This document shows positions 26,090 to 40,416 of a stretch of DNA of 64,000 bases, piece after piece (position 1 is the first letter of the stretch; each line of letters starts with the position of its first letter). The DNA is taken from the NCBI GenBank assembly GCA_036785705.1, contig JAWUZG010000084.1:8011501-8075500 (forward strand). The letters are read 5' to 3'. The translations under genes and the position numbers were made by a program. Origin of the DNA: Acanthornis magna. Taxonomy: Eukaryota; Chordata; Aves; Passeriformes; Acanthizidae. Under the pieces are notes generated by a model. That model did no database searches, was not told where the DNA came from, and worked only from the letters and a program-made list of their open reading frames with translations.

Positions 26090-27140
26090 CTGCTACACCT
26101 GTGCTCAGAAAAACTTTTAAAATAAAAGGGGAAAGTAAATGAAGCAGAATCCCTGCAGGCAGGGTCAGGAGAGTTCCAAGACATCATACTGGAAACTTGA
26201 GGCAAATGCATGTCATTTGTCCGAGCAAGATGTAAAGACAAAAAGGCAAATGCCATGATTAAAGAGGATGCTAAAAAGGGCTCATAGGAAAAAGTAAGTA
26301 TTCTTAAAATATTTGTATCTAGAACAGGCAGAATAAGTGTAATAGTTCAAGGCAGTTCAAAACTAATCTGAAGACCAACTTGTAGAAAATGTATTAAAAA
26401 ATTAATAATTGTACAAAAGAATTAGATGCTTGAAGCCTCCTAGAATGCTTATAGGACTAGTAGGCTCTCAGAAAAAGAAGGAGCATCCATACAAGATGAG
26501 GCCACAGCAGGAAAAGGAAATATTCTCTCTGATAAAGTTCATTGTGGGACAATCTGGAGAAAATGCCTATCCTGGAAATTTACAGGCACTGTTTCAGTGG
26601 CTTTAAGTCAAATTTAAGTGTTGTAAAATACAGTTGTGTACCAGAAGAACAGCACGCTCTCAGGACCAGATAATGCATGACCAAGGTTCTTGAGACACTT
26701 GAAGATAAACCACCCAAACTGATGAAGGTAATATGTAGCTTTTTATGTAAATTTGATTAGGTCCCTCTCGACTGCAAGCCGGCCAATGCAAGTCATTTAA
26801 TGAAATTTTCCAAGAAAGCTCTAAAGAACTGTTGGCCAATAATTACGACTTTCATAGCAGGCAAATTGGTAGAAATCCTAACAAATATTAAATGACTCAC
26901 TTCAGAGAAAGATGTTTTGGGGAAGAGTCAACACTGCTTTTGTTAGTGAGACTTGCATCAAACAAGCTATTGAGAATTTTTTGAAGGAACTGGAAGTTTG
27001 TGGATAATAAAGATTGACCTGCTACAGTCTGCTTGGATTTCTAAAAGATTGTGCACCCTCTATTTTGTCACCTGAATTACCATTTATCAGGAATTTGAGG
27101 AGCTGGAAGAATGTGGTTTGGGAATTCCAAAGACAGGCAG
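26090..27140 (+). mobile_element. Ancient CR1/L3-type LINE relic, ORF2 region, plus orientation
   Basis: Scattered but collinear blocks match what I know of amniote L3/CR1-like LINE ORF2 DNA: ataggactagtaggctctca, gatgaggccacagcaggaaa, aggaccagataatgcatg, ttggccaataattacgac, gcaggcaaattggtagaaat, ttggggaagagtcaacactg and attgagaattttttgaagga. Many stops and indels interrupt the frame. The region corresponds to the stretch before and into the reverse transcriptase. The age must be far greater than that of the young CR1 tails. Boundaries are approximate, and a database alignment would be needed to name the family. Confidence 0.72.
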
Positions 27141-30100
27141 CTGGTGTATGTGACAGCAAGTATTACACCATATACTGTAGGTACAGGCGTGATTTTACTT
27201 GATGTGTTTTGTTAGTATGAGTGCATGGAGTCCCTCTTGGGCAACCCAAAATACAAGTATGTAGAGCTCATTTTTACATAATGCCATGGATCATGAAAAT
27301 GCAAAACCTGGGCTGAACATGGATGTACTTGAGTAGATATTTGTAGGGTTTGTTTTTTAGCTCTGCACATAGGCGGTCACATTTGTTAGGTTAGATACAG
27401 GATTCTGAAGTGAAGTCAAGCTTCTGTTTGGCGTGTCTAGCCAAAATTGATTAGTAAATTGATTTTTAAATTATAATCTCATTTGTCCTTGCCTCTCTTT
27501 TCCTAACTGAAAATTGACACATAGACTAAACTTACCTTTTCATTTCTTTCTTTTTCCTTCAATTGTTTGAATATTGTCTGGAAGTCTTCTGTTGTAGGAC
27601 AAGACTGGAAGTTGAAGAGAAATGGCCTTTATGGCAAGGATGTGTGGTGTGTCTTTCTGAAATTCTGCTCTCGGATTCGGTGTGTTTTTTTAAAAGGTAT
27701 CTTGCATCTGCTCCATTTTCTTTTATCTGTACAGCAGAGTACCTGGAGATTTCATCACAATGGGTATGATCTGATCTGAAGTGGTCTTGGCCGATAGATT
27801 TTTCTCTGAGTTTGGCCTGCACCCTAGAACTGAACAAGAGAACAGTTTCCTCTGTGCTTTGTCTGTCCCTTGCCTTGTCTTGCCTGATTTGATTGCAGGA
27901 GGGATAAGAACGGGATGTGGGTGTGGAGAAGAAAATAAGTCCAATGTTTTGGCAAGCAGAGGGGAAGAAGTTGGGACTGAAGGAGAGCAGGCTCAAATGG
28001 TGGTTTGAGCTTGAGTGAGGATGGGATAATTTTATGTCTGGAGTAATGAGATTGACATGCTAGACAAGGAGGTTATGGTGAGAAGCTTGGGAAGTAAACA
28101 TACCTGGAGATACCTGAAGAATGAAACTGGAATAAGGAGGGATGGGGTGGGTCTGGAATAATGCTGGATGGATGGGGCTGTAAATCTTGTATTTGAGAGA
28201 ACATGCAGAAATTTGAGCCTGTTGAGGAACATCGGGAGCCTGGATGACACCATCTCCCTGTGCTGCAAGAGCTCCTGAGAAAGGCTCTCGGTGCTCTCTA
28301 ATACTCACCTGAAAAAGAAATGCTAACTGACTTCTGCCATTCCCTGCTCCAGCAGACAGATCTCTTGGCTTGTCACTCCATCAGTGTGGAGTGGCATATG
28401 TGGGAATTTGAGAGTTTTGGTTTGCCTTGAGAACATTGAGGAAGTAGCAACAAAAAAGTTAGAATGGGCTGTGTTTCTGAGAGATTAAAAAAATTAAGTA
28501 ATGCTGGAAATAAGAGTGCCTATGATTCTGCCACTTTTCATATAATTCCATACACCTCTTCTGTCTCCCTTTTCCCTCTGAATCCTGATATTTGTGGTAC
28601 ATAACAGTGAGCAATGAGAGATTCATTTTGCTTTGTTTTCTTGCCATAGTTCCTAGTTCTCTGTGACTCCAAGTAAGTGTAAAAAATTGAGTTGGAGATC
28701 AGAAAAGAGAGAAGAGATGGACTTAGGCTTAACACTGTTGAACATTTACATTGGAGAGCTGAACTTTGTTCTGACTTTGTCACTGAAATTTATTTTTGTG
28801 TGTGAGATCCTTGGCATGTCACTAAAATCTTATTATTCCCAGGTGGTTCCTAATTGCATGTGTGTGTCTAAGTTTTATTTGCTAGGTTTGTGTTTTGGGA
28901 CTATGGATCTGTTCTGCAGTACCAGGAACCATTCCTTGCTGTAACTCAAGTCCATCAATCCTGCTTTGAGTGACTGAAATCTAAACTGTGGTGAAAGAAA
29001 CTGGACATTCAGTTAGACATCCCAATTTAGCAAGATTTTTTCTTTTTTTAATCTGAGGTACTGATCAGTACAGTAAAGTACTGCAATATTTTGCAAGCAT
29101 TTTGTTACTCATGTTTGTGAATATTCAGGTGTTATCATGGGAGGCACTATACCAAAAGCAGAGGAAGTGAAAGGAAAAATCATTGAGTAGTTTGGAACTG
29201 TAGTCAGCAATTTTGGGGCTGTACACTGAACAATAGAAAAATAGAGTACTGTGCTCTTTCTGTGGACCTGATATATTGTTTTTCAAGTGTGACAACTCAT
29301 ATTTGCTATAATCCTTGTTGGCAGACAAAATTTCTACCTCATTTGCCCATCTGCAAGTCCCTTAAAACTAAGTTTACTGCGACTGAGAGTGTTTGTTTCT
29401 TTTTCTATTTAGATGCACACATTAGCGTGATGTTTCCCAAACATGATTATTGCATCAAACTCGAGGCTACCTTATATGACTGAGAACTTGAGAGATACAT
29501 TTTCTCCATGGAATTTTGCAAATGCTTTCCATTTGCTGGAATAAGTGATGACGAATTGCACACATCACCGAAAAGGAATGTGACAGCTCATTAATTGTTC
29601 TGCTGCAATAGAACAAGTTCTGTCAGTCATAAACTGAAATCTTTGTTTATAACACATCAGCACGTGGCAGTGGTACTGTGATTCTAAGGCATTAACCATA
29701 ATACTTTTACTGTCTAGGACACTGTGAGTGCTGCTTATATACTATACAACTCTATTACAAATATATATATACATGTATTTGATACAGCGTGTATTATACT
29801 ATACAGTATAGTGGATTTTTATATATTTCAATTCAAATATTGGAGTTTTAAGTGCAGTAAAGCATGTGATGCATTTAAGAAACCTGCATGTATGCTTTGC
29901 AGTTTCACCTGAAACGTTACCGTACTAATAGCCTTCCATTCTCTTCTGTTGCACAGGATTATCACAAAACCTTTCCTTTTCCAGAAATCACTTTTCTCTT
30001 TTCCAGGTACAGCCTGGATGTGTTCAGAGAAAATAGTCAGTGTTGGTAGTTAGAGATATGCAATGAATTCCATTGCTGATGAGACTTTTTAAGAGCTTTG

Positions 30101-31182
30101 CCTTGTTTTGTTTCAGAGTTGAAAGTATGAAGACAGAGGATCATTTTTCAGTTGTAAAAACTGAATGACAAAGCGTCTTTGCCTGATACAGCATTGTTAT
30201 GCTGATAACCAATCTATTTCAATTGTCTTTCTGTCTTTGTCATTAAAATATTTACCATAATGCTTTCATCTGCCTTGGAGAAGATTTTTTAAAAATATCA
30301 TAATAAAAAACACATTAGAAAATTAATCTGTATCACAGTTTGGCAGGGTTGCGGTAAGGAACATATGAGGTCACACTAAAAGTGTGGAATAGAAAGAAAT
30401 ACTAAATTGTTTCCTTACTCTAAAATGGTCTAAGTTAACCTTTTATCCCATGATCATTTAGCTGTGTGGGTGGGTGTGTTGCTATGGCTTGGCAGGTTTA
30501 TGGTACATCAGCTGCTCTGCAGTAATTGCCCGTGGATTTGCTTTTATTTCCAGTGCAGTAAGACATTCCCTGTGTATTATCTCTGAGGGGTGATAACCTG
30601 AAGTATTTTGGTTTTTAAAAAGAGCAGGATGCTTCTGTTGGAGCATTTCAGAAGCAGCAGTTCAAGCCACACTAATTGTCTAATGGATGTGTCTGGGGGG
30701 CCCTAATGCTTTGAAAAATGTCCCAGAGAGGTGGGGTAGAGTCACCTCCATGTGAAACTGCAGCAATCCTCCTGTCTTGAGTCAGACACTATCACCCTGC
30801 TTCTGCCATTTGAGATACCTGACAATTTACATTTCCTGGAATTACGAGGGATCTATACTGAGAGTTTGGATTTATTATATTTCTTCAGAAATTTATTTTC
30901 ATTTTAGTGCTTTTATGACTTTATTCATAACTTCCAAAGTGTTTATTTTGCACTTTATTTACAATACTCCAAAGAAATTTGGGCTACTGCTTGCACAACA
31001 GATATAAGAATGCTAAATGGGTTGATTTAATTTATTACAAGATTAATAATAGGAATCTCAGCATTTCTCTTTCATTTGTTTAAAGGTTCAGTTAACAATT
31101 TCTATCCTGTTGATTTGATCCAACAGTTCCACAGTGCCACAGGTGACTGACATTTTTAAACAGATGACAAAAGTCTCTTGAG

Positions 31183-31223
<41 letters not shown>

Positions 31224-33950
31224 CACACATATATACATATACATATATATATATTTAATATGCAATCATTTGACATATATTCTGAAGATTTAGGTTAAAA
31301 TTGATGAAGTCCAATCAATATCTGTCTGAAAAACTGTCTCTACTTCTGCGGCAGGCAATTTCTGCCACTTATTCCACTGCCCTCTTATGTTTTTTTTTAA
31401 CTGTGAGAAACCATCTCCCAGCTTTTCTCTGCCTCCATCAGTGCAAACTCCGCTCTTCAGAATGACACCTTGTATCTGCTCACTATGTGAGATGCTGATT
31501 TCTCAGCAGTTTGACTTCTTTTTCCTTTCCTACCAGCCTGTGGCAATTTGGTTCAACATTTGCATGTTAATAATATCAGAAAAGTCAAATTTGCATCTTT
31601 TACCACCAGTGATCGTTTTGTATACAGACTGAGGATGCAGTAATGAACCAGTTCTGAGAGGGCAAATCATGAATATAAATAGTCCCATTTTACAAGTATT
31701 TTGCCAAGGTCAGTGGGAGAGAGGAGGGCAGTCAGAAGTAGCTCCTTAGTCACAATCACATCTGGAGCTGAAACAGACTCTTTCTTTGTCTGTAGAAATT
31801 TGGCAATGTTTTAGGGTTGCCAGAGTTTAGATGCTAAAATCTGGGACGATGTCGGAGAATGAAACTGACCATACATAGATTAACTGTGCATGGAAAGTAC
31901 AATTTATCTGCATAATAACCACTTTTTTTCTGGATGCCTCGATATCCGTGTGTTAGGAAAAACAACTGTTACTACAGAAGTGCAGAAAAAGCAATATCAT
32001 AAATGCTTTTCATAAGGCTTTAGATCTGAACAGTAGAACATCTTAATTATACAGGACATTTGGCAATCCTATGAGGTTCAGTCTGCATTTTTCCTTCATC
32101 GCAGAAGAAATATTAATGCAGCACCAGAAGCATGCTTTGGATACAGTGATTATTGTTCAAGACAGGAATACTGGCACTAGGTGTTGACCTCTCAACTTGT
32201 TTCTGCTTGGCAGTGGCTTTTGGTATTGTCCAAGTGCAGACTGCTGTCTTCTCAAAGGAAAAATATTTTTGTTTTCTCTTATCCGTCAATCTGTCCACTT
32301 AAGTAGCCTTTGCTGCCATAATGTTATAAAATGCAACACACAAGTTGTCTCTGAGTGGAAAAAAAAGCCTGTCTGGAGGTTCCAATAAAGGGTCATGCTT
32401 CTGTGATTCTATTTGCACTTTCTCAGATTAATAATGGATTTTAAGGAAAATGTTTTGGAAATATAAGCTCTTCAGGGTAAGAGGGCACAGGTTGTCTTAA
32501 AAAAAAAATTGGCAACTCAAGATGACAGAAAATTTATATTATTGCCACAAAACCCACCTCAGTTAATGGGGATAGCGCGTGGCACTTCACAGAAAGTATC
32601 TTCCAGACAAAAGAGTCCCCTTTTAAAAAATTTTTCTTCTGTATCTGATGTGTCAAACTGATGGAGGGCATAAACTTTTCCTGTAATTACTGACCAATCT
32701 TATAGTTTCACTAAACAAATATTTTGTGTTTGACAGTCGTTGCACACAATCAGTCTGGAATGATGCCATAAAGAGGACTCACTGAATATATGCTTGAGGA
32801 ACAAGATCATCAGCCCCCAGTCATCAGCTGCTGAATAATCCAAGCTTTGTGTCCTCATACCCCCTGAAACCCTTCCACATGTTTGAAGTACTGTTTGTGT
32901 ATGGCACTTACTTGCTTCCCAAATTCGGGGCTTTTTATGTTACAGCTCAGCACAAAACCATGGCGCCGTGTAGGTTTGGGAAACTTGAAGTGCTTTGAAA
33001 TTCTCTAATGGCCATGATGATGTATGTCTGAAATGACAGGGCTGTGGTAAAAGGTTTTAAATGAGTTTAGCTCTTTCTGCTGCGGCAGTGCTGTTACCTG
33101 AGCTGACTGAAGGCAGGAGCAGTGTTAGCATCCTCTGCCCAGTGCTTTAACACACTGCTTTAAGAGAGCATTAAGCCTCTTGAGTTATTGAGTTATTATG
33201 GTGTCTCAGGTAGTTTGTCAGAGTGGTAGCTTGGAAACAGGCTACATCCTCAGACCTTGCAAAGTTTCAAATTACATTGTTCGAATTCAGTGTTCAGTAG
33301 TTGTGTATAAAATTATGAACAGCATGATATTATCTTTAATATTATAAGAAGCTCTGACGGTTTTGAAGTAAGAAAGTTTTTCAGGAGCTTTTTTTGGGAA
33401 GGGCTTTTATTAGGCTGCCTCCAGAAAGGTTCATTCAAGCATGAGAAAACCATAGTGTGAACCATGTAGATCTAGTAAGTGTAAGCCATCAAATAATTAT
33501 TTTAATCCCTCCTATTTTAGATCAATGCAGCAAATGAAGAGGAATGGTGGAAGGAGGTATTGGAATTTTTAATTAAAAGTGGGAAATTGATGATGGAGAA
33601 GTCAGCTTGTAGGATTTTTCTGTATATTTTTGTACCCCTGGAAATATCTACTGATTGTACTTGGTTCGTGTTTTGATAGTGCATATTTATATACTGTCCT
33701 CTTTTGTTTCAAAATGTAATACCTACTATAGAAAAGCAAACAAGGCGAAAGGTTCCTATTCAAGCATAATTAAGAAATCAACTTCTATCCCAATTCTAAA
33801 GTTATTCAACATATCTAGATGTGGACATACGAGCAAATTATTATGTGTTTTTCACAAAGTGATATGATGAAGGGAAAAATATTAGAATTTGCTTGAAATT
33901 TTAAAGATCTGATTGTTCTCATTTGGGACTCTAGGTTTGCTGTGTGCCAA
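27141..33950. other. Intronic sequence with microsatellite, nothing else recognised
   Basis: Unique AT-rich sequence. A compound TA/CA microsatellite lies at 31182-31257 and a short ATATAT run at about 29760-29772. The purine-rich stretch around 28000-28290 has no clear repeat identity. Open frames here (for example 27559-27996 minus) show no recognisable similarity. Confidence 0.45.
31182..31257. repeat. Compound (TA)n(CA)n(TA)n microsatellite
   Basis: About 75 bases of alternating pyrimidine-purine text: TA units, then about eleven CA units, then TA/CA mixtures. It is likely polymorphic. Confidence 0.95.
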
Positions 33951-34010
33951 TCATAGAATGACACAGTTGTTAAGGTTGAAGAGGACTCTGGAGGTCTGTA
34001 GATTTTTAAA
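33950..34010 (-). mobile_element. CR1 3'-end fragment, minus orientation
   Basis: Only the inverted tail is kept: caatcatagaatgacacag, ttaaggttgaagaggactct, ggaggtctgtag. This is the extreme 3' end of a severely 5'-truncated CR1 copy. Confidence 0.75.
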
Positions 34011-37000
34011 AACTATGACAGGTATTACACTGAAAATAAACTGATAAAAGATATTCAGCTGGTTTCTGTGATAGTGAAGCTTAAAACATGTCATTGTAAA
34101 GTTCGGTTCTGATGTCATACTTTTGACCTTCCTTGGTTTGTAGCACTGTGATTTTCCTGCAAATGTCTGTCATTGTTTTAACTTCTTTATACACACAAGG
34201 GCTCATGGTGGAGGAGGGGGATAAAGAGAAAAAAAAAAAAAAGGAAAAAGTTCTTGGCATTTTAATAGATAAAATATTTAAGAAAATAATTCTTTATTCA
34301 TTTTATGCATTTTAGTCTTATTGTTATATGTGAATCATGTAACTTTCTTTTCACTTTCAAGTTAAACTTGATCTTGCTCAAGTGGACTGCATTACAAAAA
34401 CTTACTCTTCTTACAGATTACACAAACCACATTTATATTGCATAAAGACCCATTTTCTTTTCTTTACTTATTATGCAAAATCATTATTTATGGGTTTAAA
34501 CTTCCCATAAAATCAGGAGTATTGTGAAGTGGAATGGAAAATTTCACAACTGTGCCCTGGTATGGCTGACTGGAGGTGTTCATACGGCCCTTGAAGCACT
34601 TGCCGGATGTTGGTTTTTTGGACAGATGGCTGCTGGCTTTAGATACTCCAAAGTGGTCACTCCTTGGCTTGTGCTTCATGCCATGACTTTGTTAAGTGCA
34701 TGGCAGGCCTCAAACAGGCATTTCTGTCCTGTCAGCTTTATCCTCTCTGTATGAATAGTGAGGTAAGAGGAAGCCTGTAGGAGGTTTTGCTAAAGCCAGC
34801 TATTAGCTGGGTAAATGCTGTGTTATAAAAGTTTGTGGAGTTATTATCTATCTAAATATTTTGTAAAGGTCCTGATTGTTTTTGTTTCATTACTTAAAGG
34901 TGACAAATGCATTTGTAATTATTGACAGTGCTCTTTGTGTTAAGGCTTACAAAGCTAAATTTAGGATGGTGCAAGTAACAAAACTGCGCCAGGGCTGAGG
35001 TCAGAGATAAATATTGACCTTATCTGAGTCTGAGGGGCAACTGCATGGCCTCAGCATTGCTGTGTGATATGGGAATGGAGGGATTGTGCAGTGGCAGGAG
35101 GGAGACACAGCTCCTTCGCATCCCTTCAATGTTCTGGGGGGGCTGCCTGGCGCTTTGTCATGCCATTCACAGTTTTGTCATTCTAGATTCACGCAACTGA
35201 TAGATTTGAACTGTTATGTTTCCTTTTTTTAGAAATTAGTAGAGCAGAAAGAACAATTCCTGCAGAGGAAGAGGTATGTTTATTCGGTAAATAATATGTA
35301 TTTTAGCTCAGTTTCCAAAGGAAGTGAAGCTTATATGATTCTGCCTTGCAAGCAGAAAGGTGCAGGACAGTGTTTGTGCTATCTGTACTTAGCTGTATAT
35401 CTGTCCCCTCCTGCTTGCTAGCTTTTGAACATGTTGCACCATTTCAAAACAGCTGATGGAGAAGTAGTTCTTTTACTGAAGATGCTGTCCTTGTAACTTT
35501 GGGGATTGTAGGTATTAATGATTTCAAGGCAAGCTTCTGTGTCTGTTCTACTAGGCAGACATTACTGTGGGAGAAAGACCTCATGAACATTGTGAATGCA
35601 TGGCAGTCTTAGTTTCAATTTAAATTTCTGGTGTATTCCTTTTGAATGAGCCTTTTTGCTCTTATATCATGCAATATTTCATTTCATGAATTTTGAGACA
35701 TTAGTCTTGAGTTTTTGATTCCTAATTTTCTCACTTTAAGTGACCTCTTTCTGAAAGGTGTGCTAAAATTACAAGGACCAGAGTTCCTTTCAGTAAATCT
35801 TTAACTACATTGCAGGTACCAGGTAATCAAGCAGGAGTTTCCCTGTTGCCTTTTTGTCCTGAGGTTTCTAAAGATGTGAAGTTCTTTATTGTTCTCTCTT
35901 CCTCCAGCTGCTCGCTGTCTATTCTAAAAGTGTTTTGTTGGACCAAGTAGCTTGCTCGAGTAAGTATGTGACTGTCATATACCTCTTAGAAGATGTTTAC
36001 ACTTTTGCAGTTAAAAATTTGCCAAATTGATTTTGATCTTGTGATTTCTAATGTTCTACTTCGTTGAACATAATGAATATTTTTTGATTTTAGCACAAGT
36101 GTGACCAAATTGCTATGTCTTATGAATAATTTAGTATATTTTGAGGGGGAGAGAGAAATTAGAGAGAGGGCCGATTTAGGCATCTTCTCAGTTTGTCTAC
36201 ATTTGAAACGAAAATACTTTATACTCTTATTTCGGGAAGTAATGTTGGGATAGGGCTTTTAACAGAGTTATAGTTGTAATCTTCATTTTAGACTATCTCC
36301 TTCTGTAGTGATGGTTGCCAAGCAGTGATACTGTAAAAATATTTTGACAAAAAACTATTCCCGCTATGTCAGGAAACAAAACAGAAGACTGCTACTAAAC
36401 AAGGCATATTTACATGTTCAATCATGTTTCTGGTTTGATTTTTATATTATGAATATGGATCAGTGTGTGTTCTTTTTAATAAACCTGGAGATAGTCTTAT
36501 AATACACAGTTCCTCCAGTTAATCTGACAAAACACTAAGTGTAGACTAATTTTTTTAGCTCTAATATAGCCTGACTTTTTCCTGATGAAGGCCCCCAGAG
36601 GCTGAAACATGTGTAGACTTTAATTTTCCTGTATTTTGACAATTAGTGAGACTTGCTGTGAACAAAAGAGCATTGAAAAATTAATTTGATATGACACAAC
36701 TGTCAAAACTTACTCAGATGTGCTCAGCTTGAATCTTGCTTTCTACCTGCCAAAAAATATCCCTGGCTGCATTTCAGTTCATGTCTGGAGAGGATTTCTT
36801 GATTAAATTTTAAATTATTAATTCTTTTTAAAAACAAAATATATGAAACTCGGTGATATTTGAAAGAAGACAACAGAAATAATGTTTGTTCTAATTCGCT
36901 CACATAAGTAGGGTAAAATAATGTCACTTGAGTAAATCATTATTGACTCATTTTTTCATGAATAAATACCCTGTGCTTTTTGAATGAAAAGTAGCATTAT

Positions 37001-39552
37001 GTGAGTCTTGGGGCTTAAGCAATTATTTAAGATATTTCCTGCAATTTAAATATTGGCATCTGGGTTCATATTTTTGAAGAAGCTTACTAAGAAGGAAAGA
37101 TCAGGTGGTGCTGGAGCATCCATCCAGTGGAGCTGAATGCTGAGAGTTCCTTCAGGCTGTCTCATGCTCTCTCAACCCTGCTCCGAGCCCCAAGATTCAA
37201 AAATGCTTGCATAATTGGGTACTGTTTTGTGACTTATTAATTGCTCTATTGGGTATATAGTTGCATGTGAGCCAGATTGGCCACTTTCCCAGCTTGCATC
37301 ACTGGCAGCTGTTTTGCTTGAGGCAGATGGCTTGTAAGAGAAGCACCCATAAATTAGGGCATTGCTACTTTTTTCAAACCATTCTGTGAGAGAGAACCTG
37401 GTGAGATGATGTTTCAAAGTGGGTTTTGTACACCCCGCTGAATTTCTTTGTAAGTGTCTAAATTGCATGTTTTACAGTCATCTCTGTTTTTTGAAAAAGA
37501 ATTGCAGGGCAGTGCAGACGCTATAGTGTAATCAGCATGAAAATGTTAAATTATATTAAAAACCAATGGTGATGCTTTCTATATGAAAGGATGTTGTGAA
37601 AAGAAAGTTATATCAGAAAGAGGAAATACCCCTTATATAATGAGAGTCAGAGCATTTTTAAGGGCAGTAGCAAGACAGAAAATGCATACAATAGGAAAAC
37701 TTCAATGTTCTAAGTCAAGTGTATTAGACATTTGTATGTAACTTTTTTCTTCTGGACTTCATGCTCACAGGTAGAAGTTTAATAGCTAGATTTCTAGAAA
37801 ATTACTTCTAAAGAGTAGCATAAGACTTGTGCAACTTCCTTCTAGTTAAGAATTCTGTTATCATGCTTCTTCATCCATAGTTAAATTCCATAGGTGTACA
37901 CACACTGCTGTTTTGGAGACTGGAAAAATTCTTCCACAATTAGGGCCCATGGACACACACACACACGCACACACAAACCTTGTCTTTCTTTGTGTCTTCT
38001 CACTGGCATACACCAGTCTAATCCTAGAAGTTTAATCCTAGATCCACCATTTCTTAAAACGACACAGCAGTTTTAAGCCGGAGCAGCTTACTACTTTTGC
38101 AGTCTGAATATTCTTTTGTTCCCACACTGTAACGTCTGTTAAAGTAAATTGCTTTTGGTCTTTTCTGGTTTGCGCCTCAAAGTTTCTCTTTTACACTTAA
38201 CCACACCTGCAATCCTCCAGTGGGTTTTTAGAACCACCTTTACTATGGAGGCTGCCTCTGAGTTTGATGTCTCTATGTACACCTTTGCAACAGGGCTTGT
38301 GTTTGAGAAATGTGATATTTAATCTGGACTCATGTTCCAGGAATCAAAGGATTTTTAGAGGAAACATCAATAATTTCCTCCAGTGAAGTCCTAAACTATC
38401 ACGTTCTGGTAGCAAGTTGGGAAGGTTTCTAAATCTACTTCAGGCTCAGTTAGGACCTGTTATAAATGAGGGGAAAATTCGCTCTGGAAAAGAATTGGTC
38501 TCTAACCAAATTTAACTTAGAGAAAATAGTTTTTGCTTCTTCCTTGAGGAAACAATTCTCTTAAGTTGAGCTGTGTCAGAGCTTTTGATCTGTAATATTG
38601 GTCCAATCTGCCTTTGTACATGGCTTGCTGTTAAATCTGTGCTTTATTGCCTGAGAAGCACTTGGGAGCAGTTCTGCTTACAAACTGGCTACAGAACCAG
38701 TCTGTCTGTCTGTCTTTATCATGATGTTATTTATAAATTGCTTTTTTGTTGTTAAGATATTTAAATAGTTTAGCTTTTGTGGTTATGACAAGTGTTGATC
38801 CCTCAACCTCCCAATATTTGTAATGTTGTTGAAATGCAAGATTTGTTTATTTTACCACTGAGAGAAAATGCTGAAGTGTAACAGTGATCTTCCTGCTCTG
38901 CTGAACTTGTTATAGGACTCCTCTTTGTACATGCAAAAGATATCATAGGGAGTTGGAATCTGAAGGTAGAGATAAACTCTGTCTTGCTGTAAGTGTTCAA
39001 AACAGAATTACTTTTTAAAGTAACATTAATTTCTGGAGGATGAATTTTTTGTGTTCCCACGTAGTCTGTAGAGATGAGGTGATTTAGTGCAATCCTAGTT
39101 ATGCTGCATATGACATAATCTAGGGCAAGTATTTAAAACATTCATTCACTCATACTCTCTTTCAACTAAAATTAACTTTTGTGATAAGACCCAGACATTG
39201 CCATTAAAAATAGGTTCCAGAGTAAACCTTTGTGTAGTTATGGGATGGGTGCAGAAATTACTACAATCTCTTCCATTCTATGTAATTAAAGAATTAAATT
39301 AGTCCCTCTGGGCCTAATATTTAGTAAGTGTTTGTGTATCCTGCTTTGTCATCTGCTGTTAAAGCTGCTGTGGCTCCTCTTCCTCAGTGTTAAAAGATAC
39401 TTTCAGCAATCAGCAGCATAATTGAAGCACAAGGGAACAGAGGCAACTGCAAGAGATCTAAAGGAAGAAGGGTGTCCTCCCTGTTGGATTTAACCTGGAA
39501 TTATTAATGGCCCTTTAATGAGCTTTGCCATTTCTGGCTGATAACTGCATGA
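34011..39552. other. Intronic sequence, small simple repeats
   Basis: Unique AT-rich sequence. It holds an A-run at about 34230-34242, an (AC)n run at 37953-37976, a (TCTG)4 run at 38701-38716 and the short motif at 36581-36616 reported as a finding. No gene was recognised. Confidence 0.45.
37953..37976. repeat. (AC)n microsatellite
   Basis: About twelve AC units with one G interruption. Confidence 0.9.
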
Positions 39553-39917
39553 CAGAGAAAAGGAGACAGGGCAGACCTTGTTGAAGTTTGCAGCTTCCTC
39601 AGGAGGGGAAGAGCAGGGGCAGGCACTGATCTCTTCTCTGTGGTGACCAGGGACAGGACCTGAGGGAATGGCCTGAAGCTGAGTCAGGGCAGGTTTAGGT
39701 TGGATGTTAGGAAAAGGCTCTTCCCCCACAGGATGGCTAGGCCCTGGAACAACTCCCCAGGGCAGTGGTCACAGCACCAGCCTGACAGAGCTCAAGCAGC
39801 ATTTGGACAATGCTCTCAGGCACATGGTGTGACTCTCAGGGTGTCCTGTGCAGGGCCACGAGTCAGACTTTGGTCTTGTGGGTCCCTTCCAATTCAGGGT
39901 ATTCTGTGATTCTATGA
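39553..39917 (+). mobile_element. CR1 LINE 3' fragment, plus orientation
   Basis: It runs from agagaaaaggagacagggca through gcaggtttaggttggatgtt, aactccccagggcagtggtc and gggtcccttccaattcaggg. It ends in attctgtgattctatgag, a well-kept CR1 tail. The ORF2 frame is broken. Confidence 0.93.
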
Positions 39918-40017
39918 GAATTGTCTTCTCTGATCAAGAAAGAACCACTGCACAGATAGGCTTGGAAAGATTGAAATCTTAATGGTCTGATGGAGAAAGG
40001 GGGTTGAAATAAGGGCA

Positions 40018-40245
40018 AAATATAATGGGTTTTTATTTTAAAAATATGAAAGCAGGGAAAAAAAAAAGAAGCAACAAAAGCAGTGGGCAATTTTCAGATG
40101 AATTGGGTTTGGGGTTTTCTTTGGTTGGTTGATTGGTTTTGTTTTTGTTAGGTTTTTTTTTTATGAAGTCAGTCTTCCTCAAAATTTGAGAGATTTTTAG
40201 TTGCTTGCTTTGTTTTTTGTTTTTTGGCTTTTTTTCCCGTGCCAT
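40018..40245. repeat. Low-complexity A-rich then T/G-rich stretch
   Basis: An A-run near 40057-40070 is followed by gggtttggggttttctttgg, ggttggttgattggttttg and further T/G repeats. Simple-sequence DNA without a fixed unit. Confidence 0.7.
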
Positions 40246-40416
40246 CAACTTCCTCCTGGCTGGTCTTTGGGTCAAAATCCCTAGCAATATGCAGGGCAAT
40301 TATGTGATGTCATGCTGATCTAATTGCCCTTATTGGCCAGTTGACTGTCCTTGACAGAAACAAATACAAAAAAGTTAGACAGTATGAACAGGCAGACTGA
40401 AAAGAAAGGACCAATA

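Noticed and set aside
27559..27996. 145-codon minus-strand open frame
   Set aside because: Composition and content look random and other frames overlap it. No similarity recognised.
32370..32415. Possible CR1 tail (gtgattctatttgcac)
   Set aside because: Only a few bases match, with no adjoining CR1 body; probably chance.
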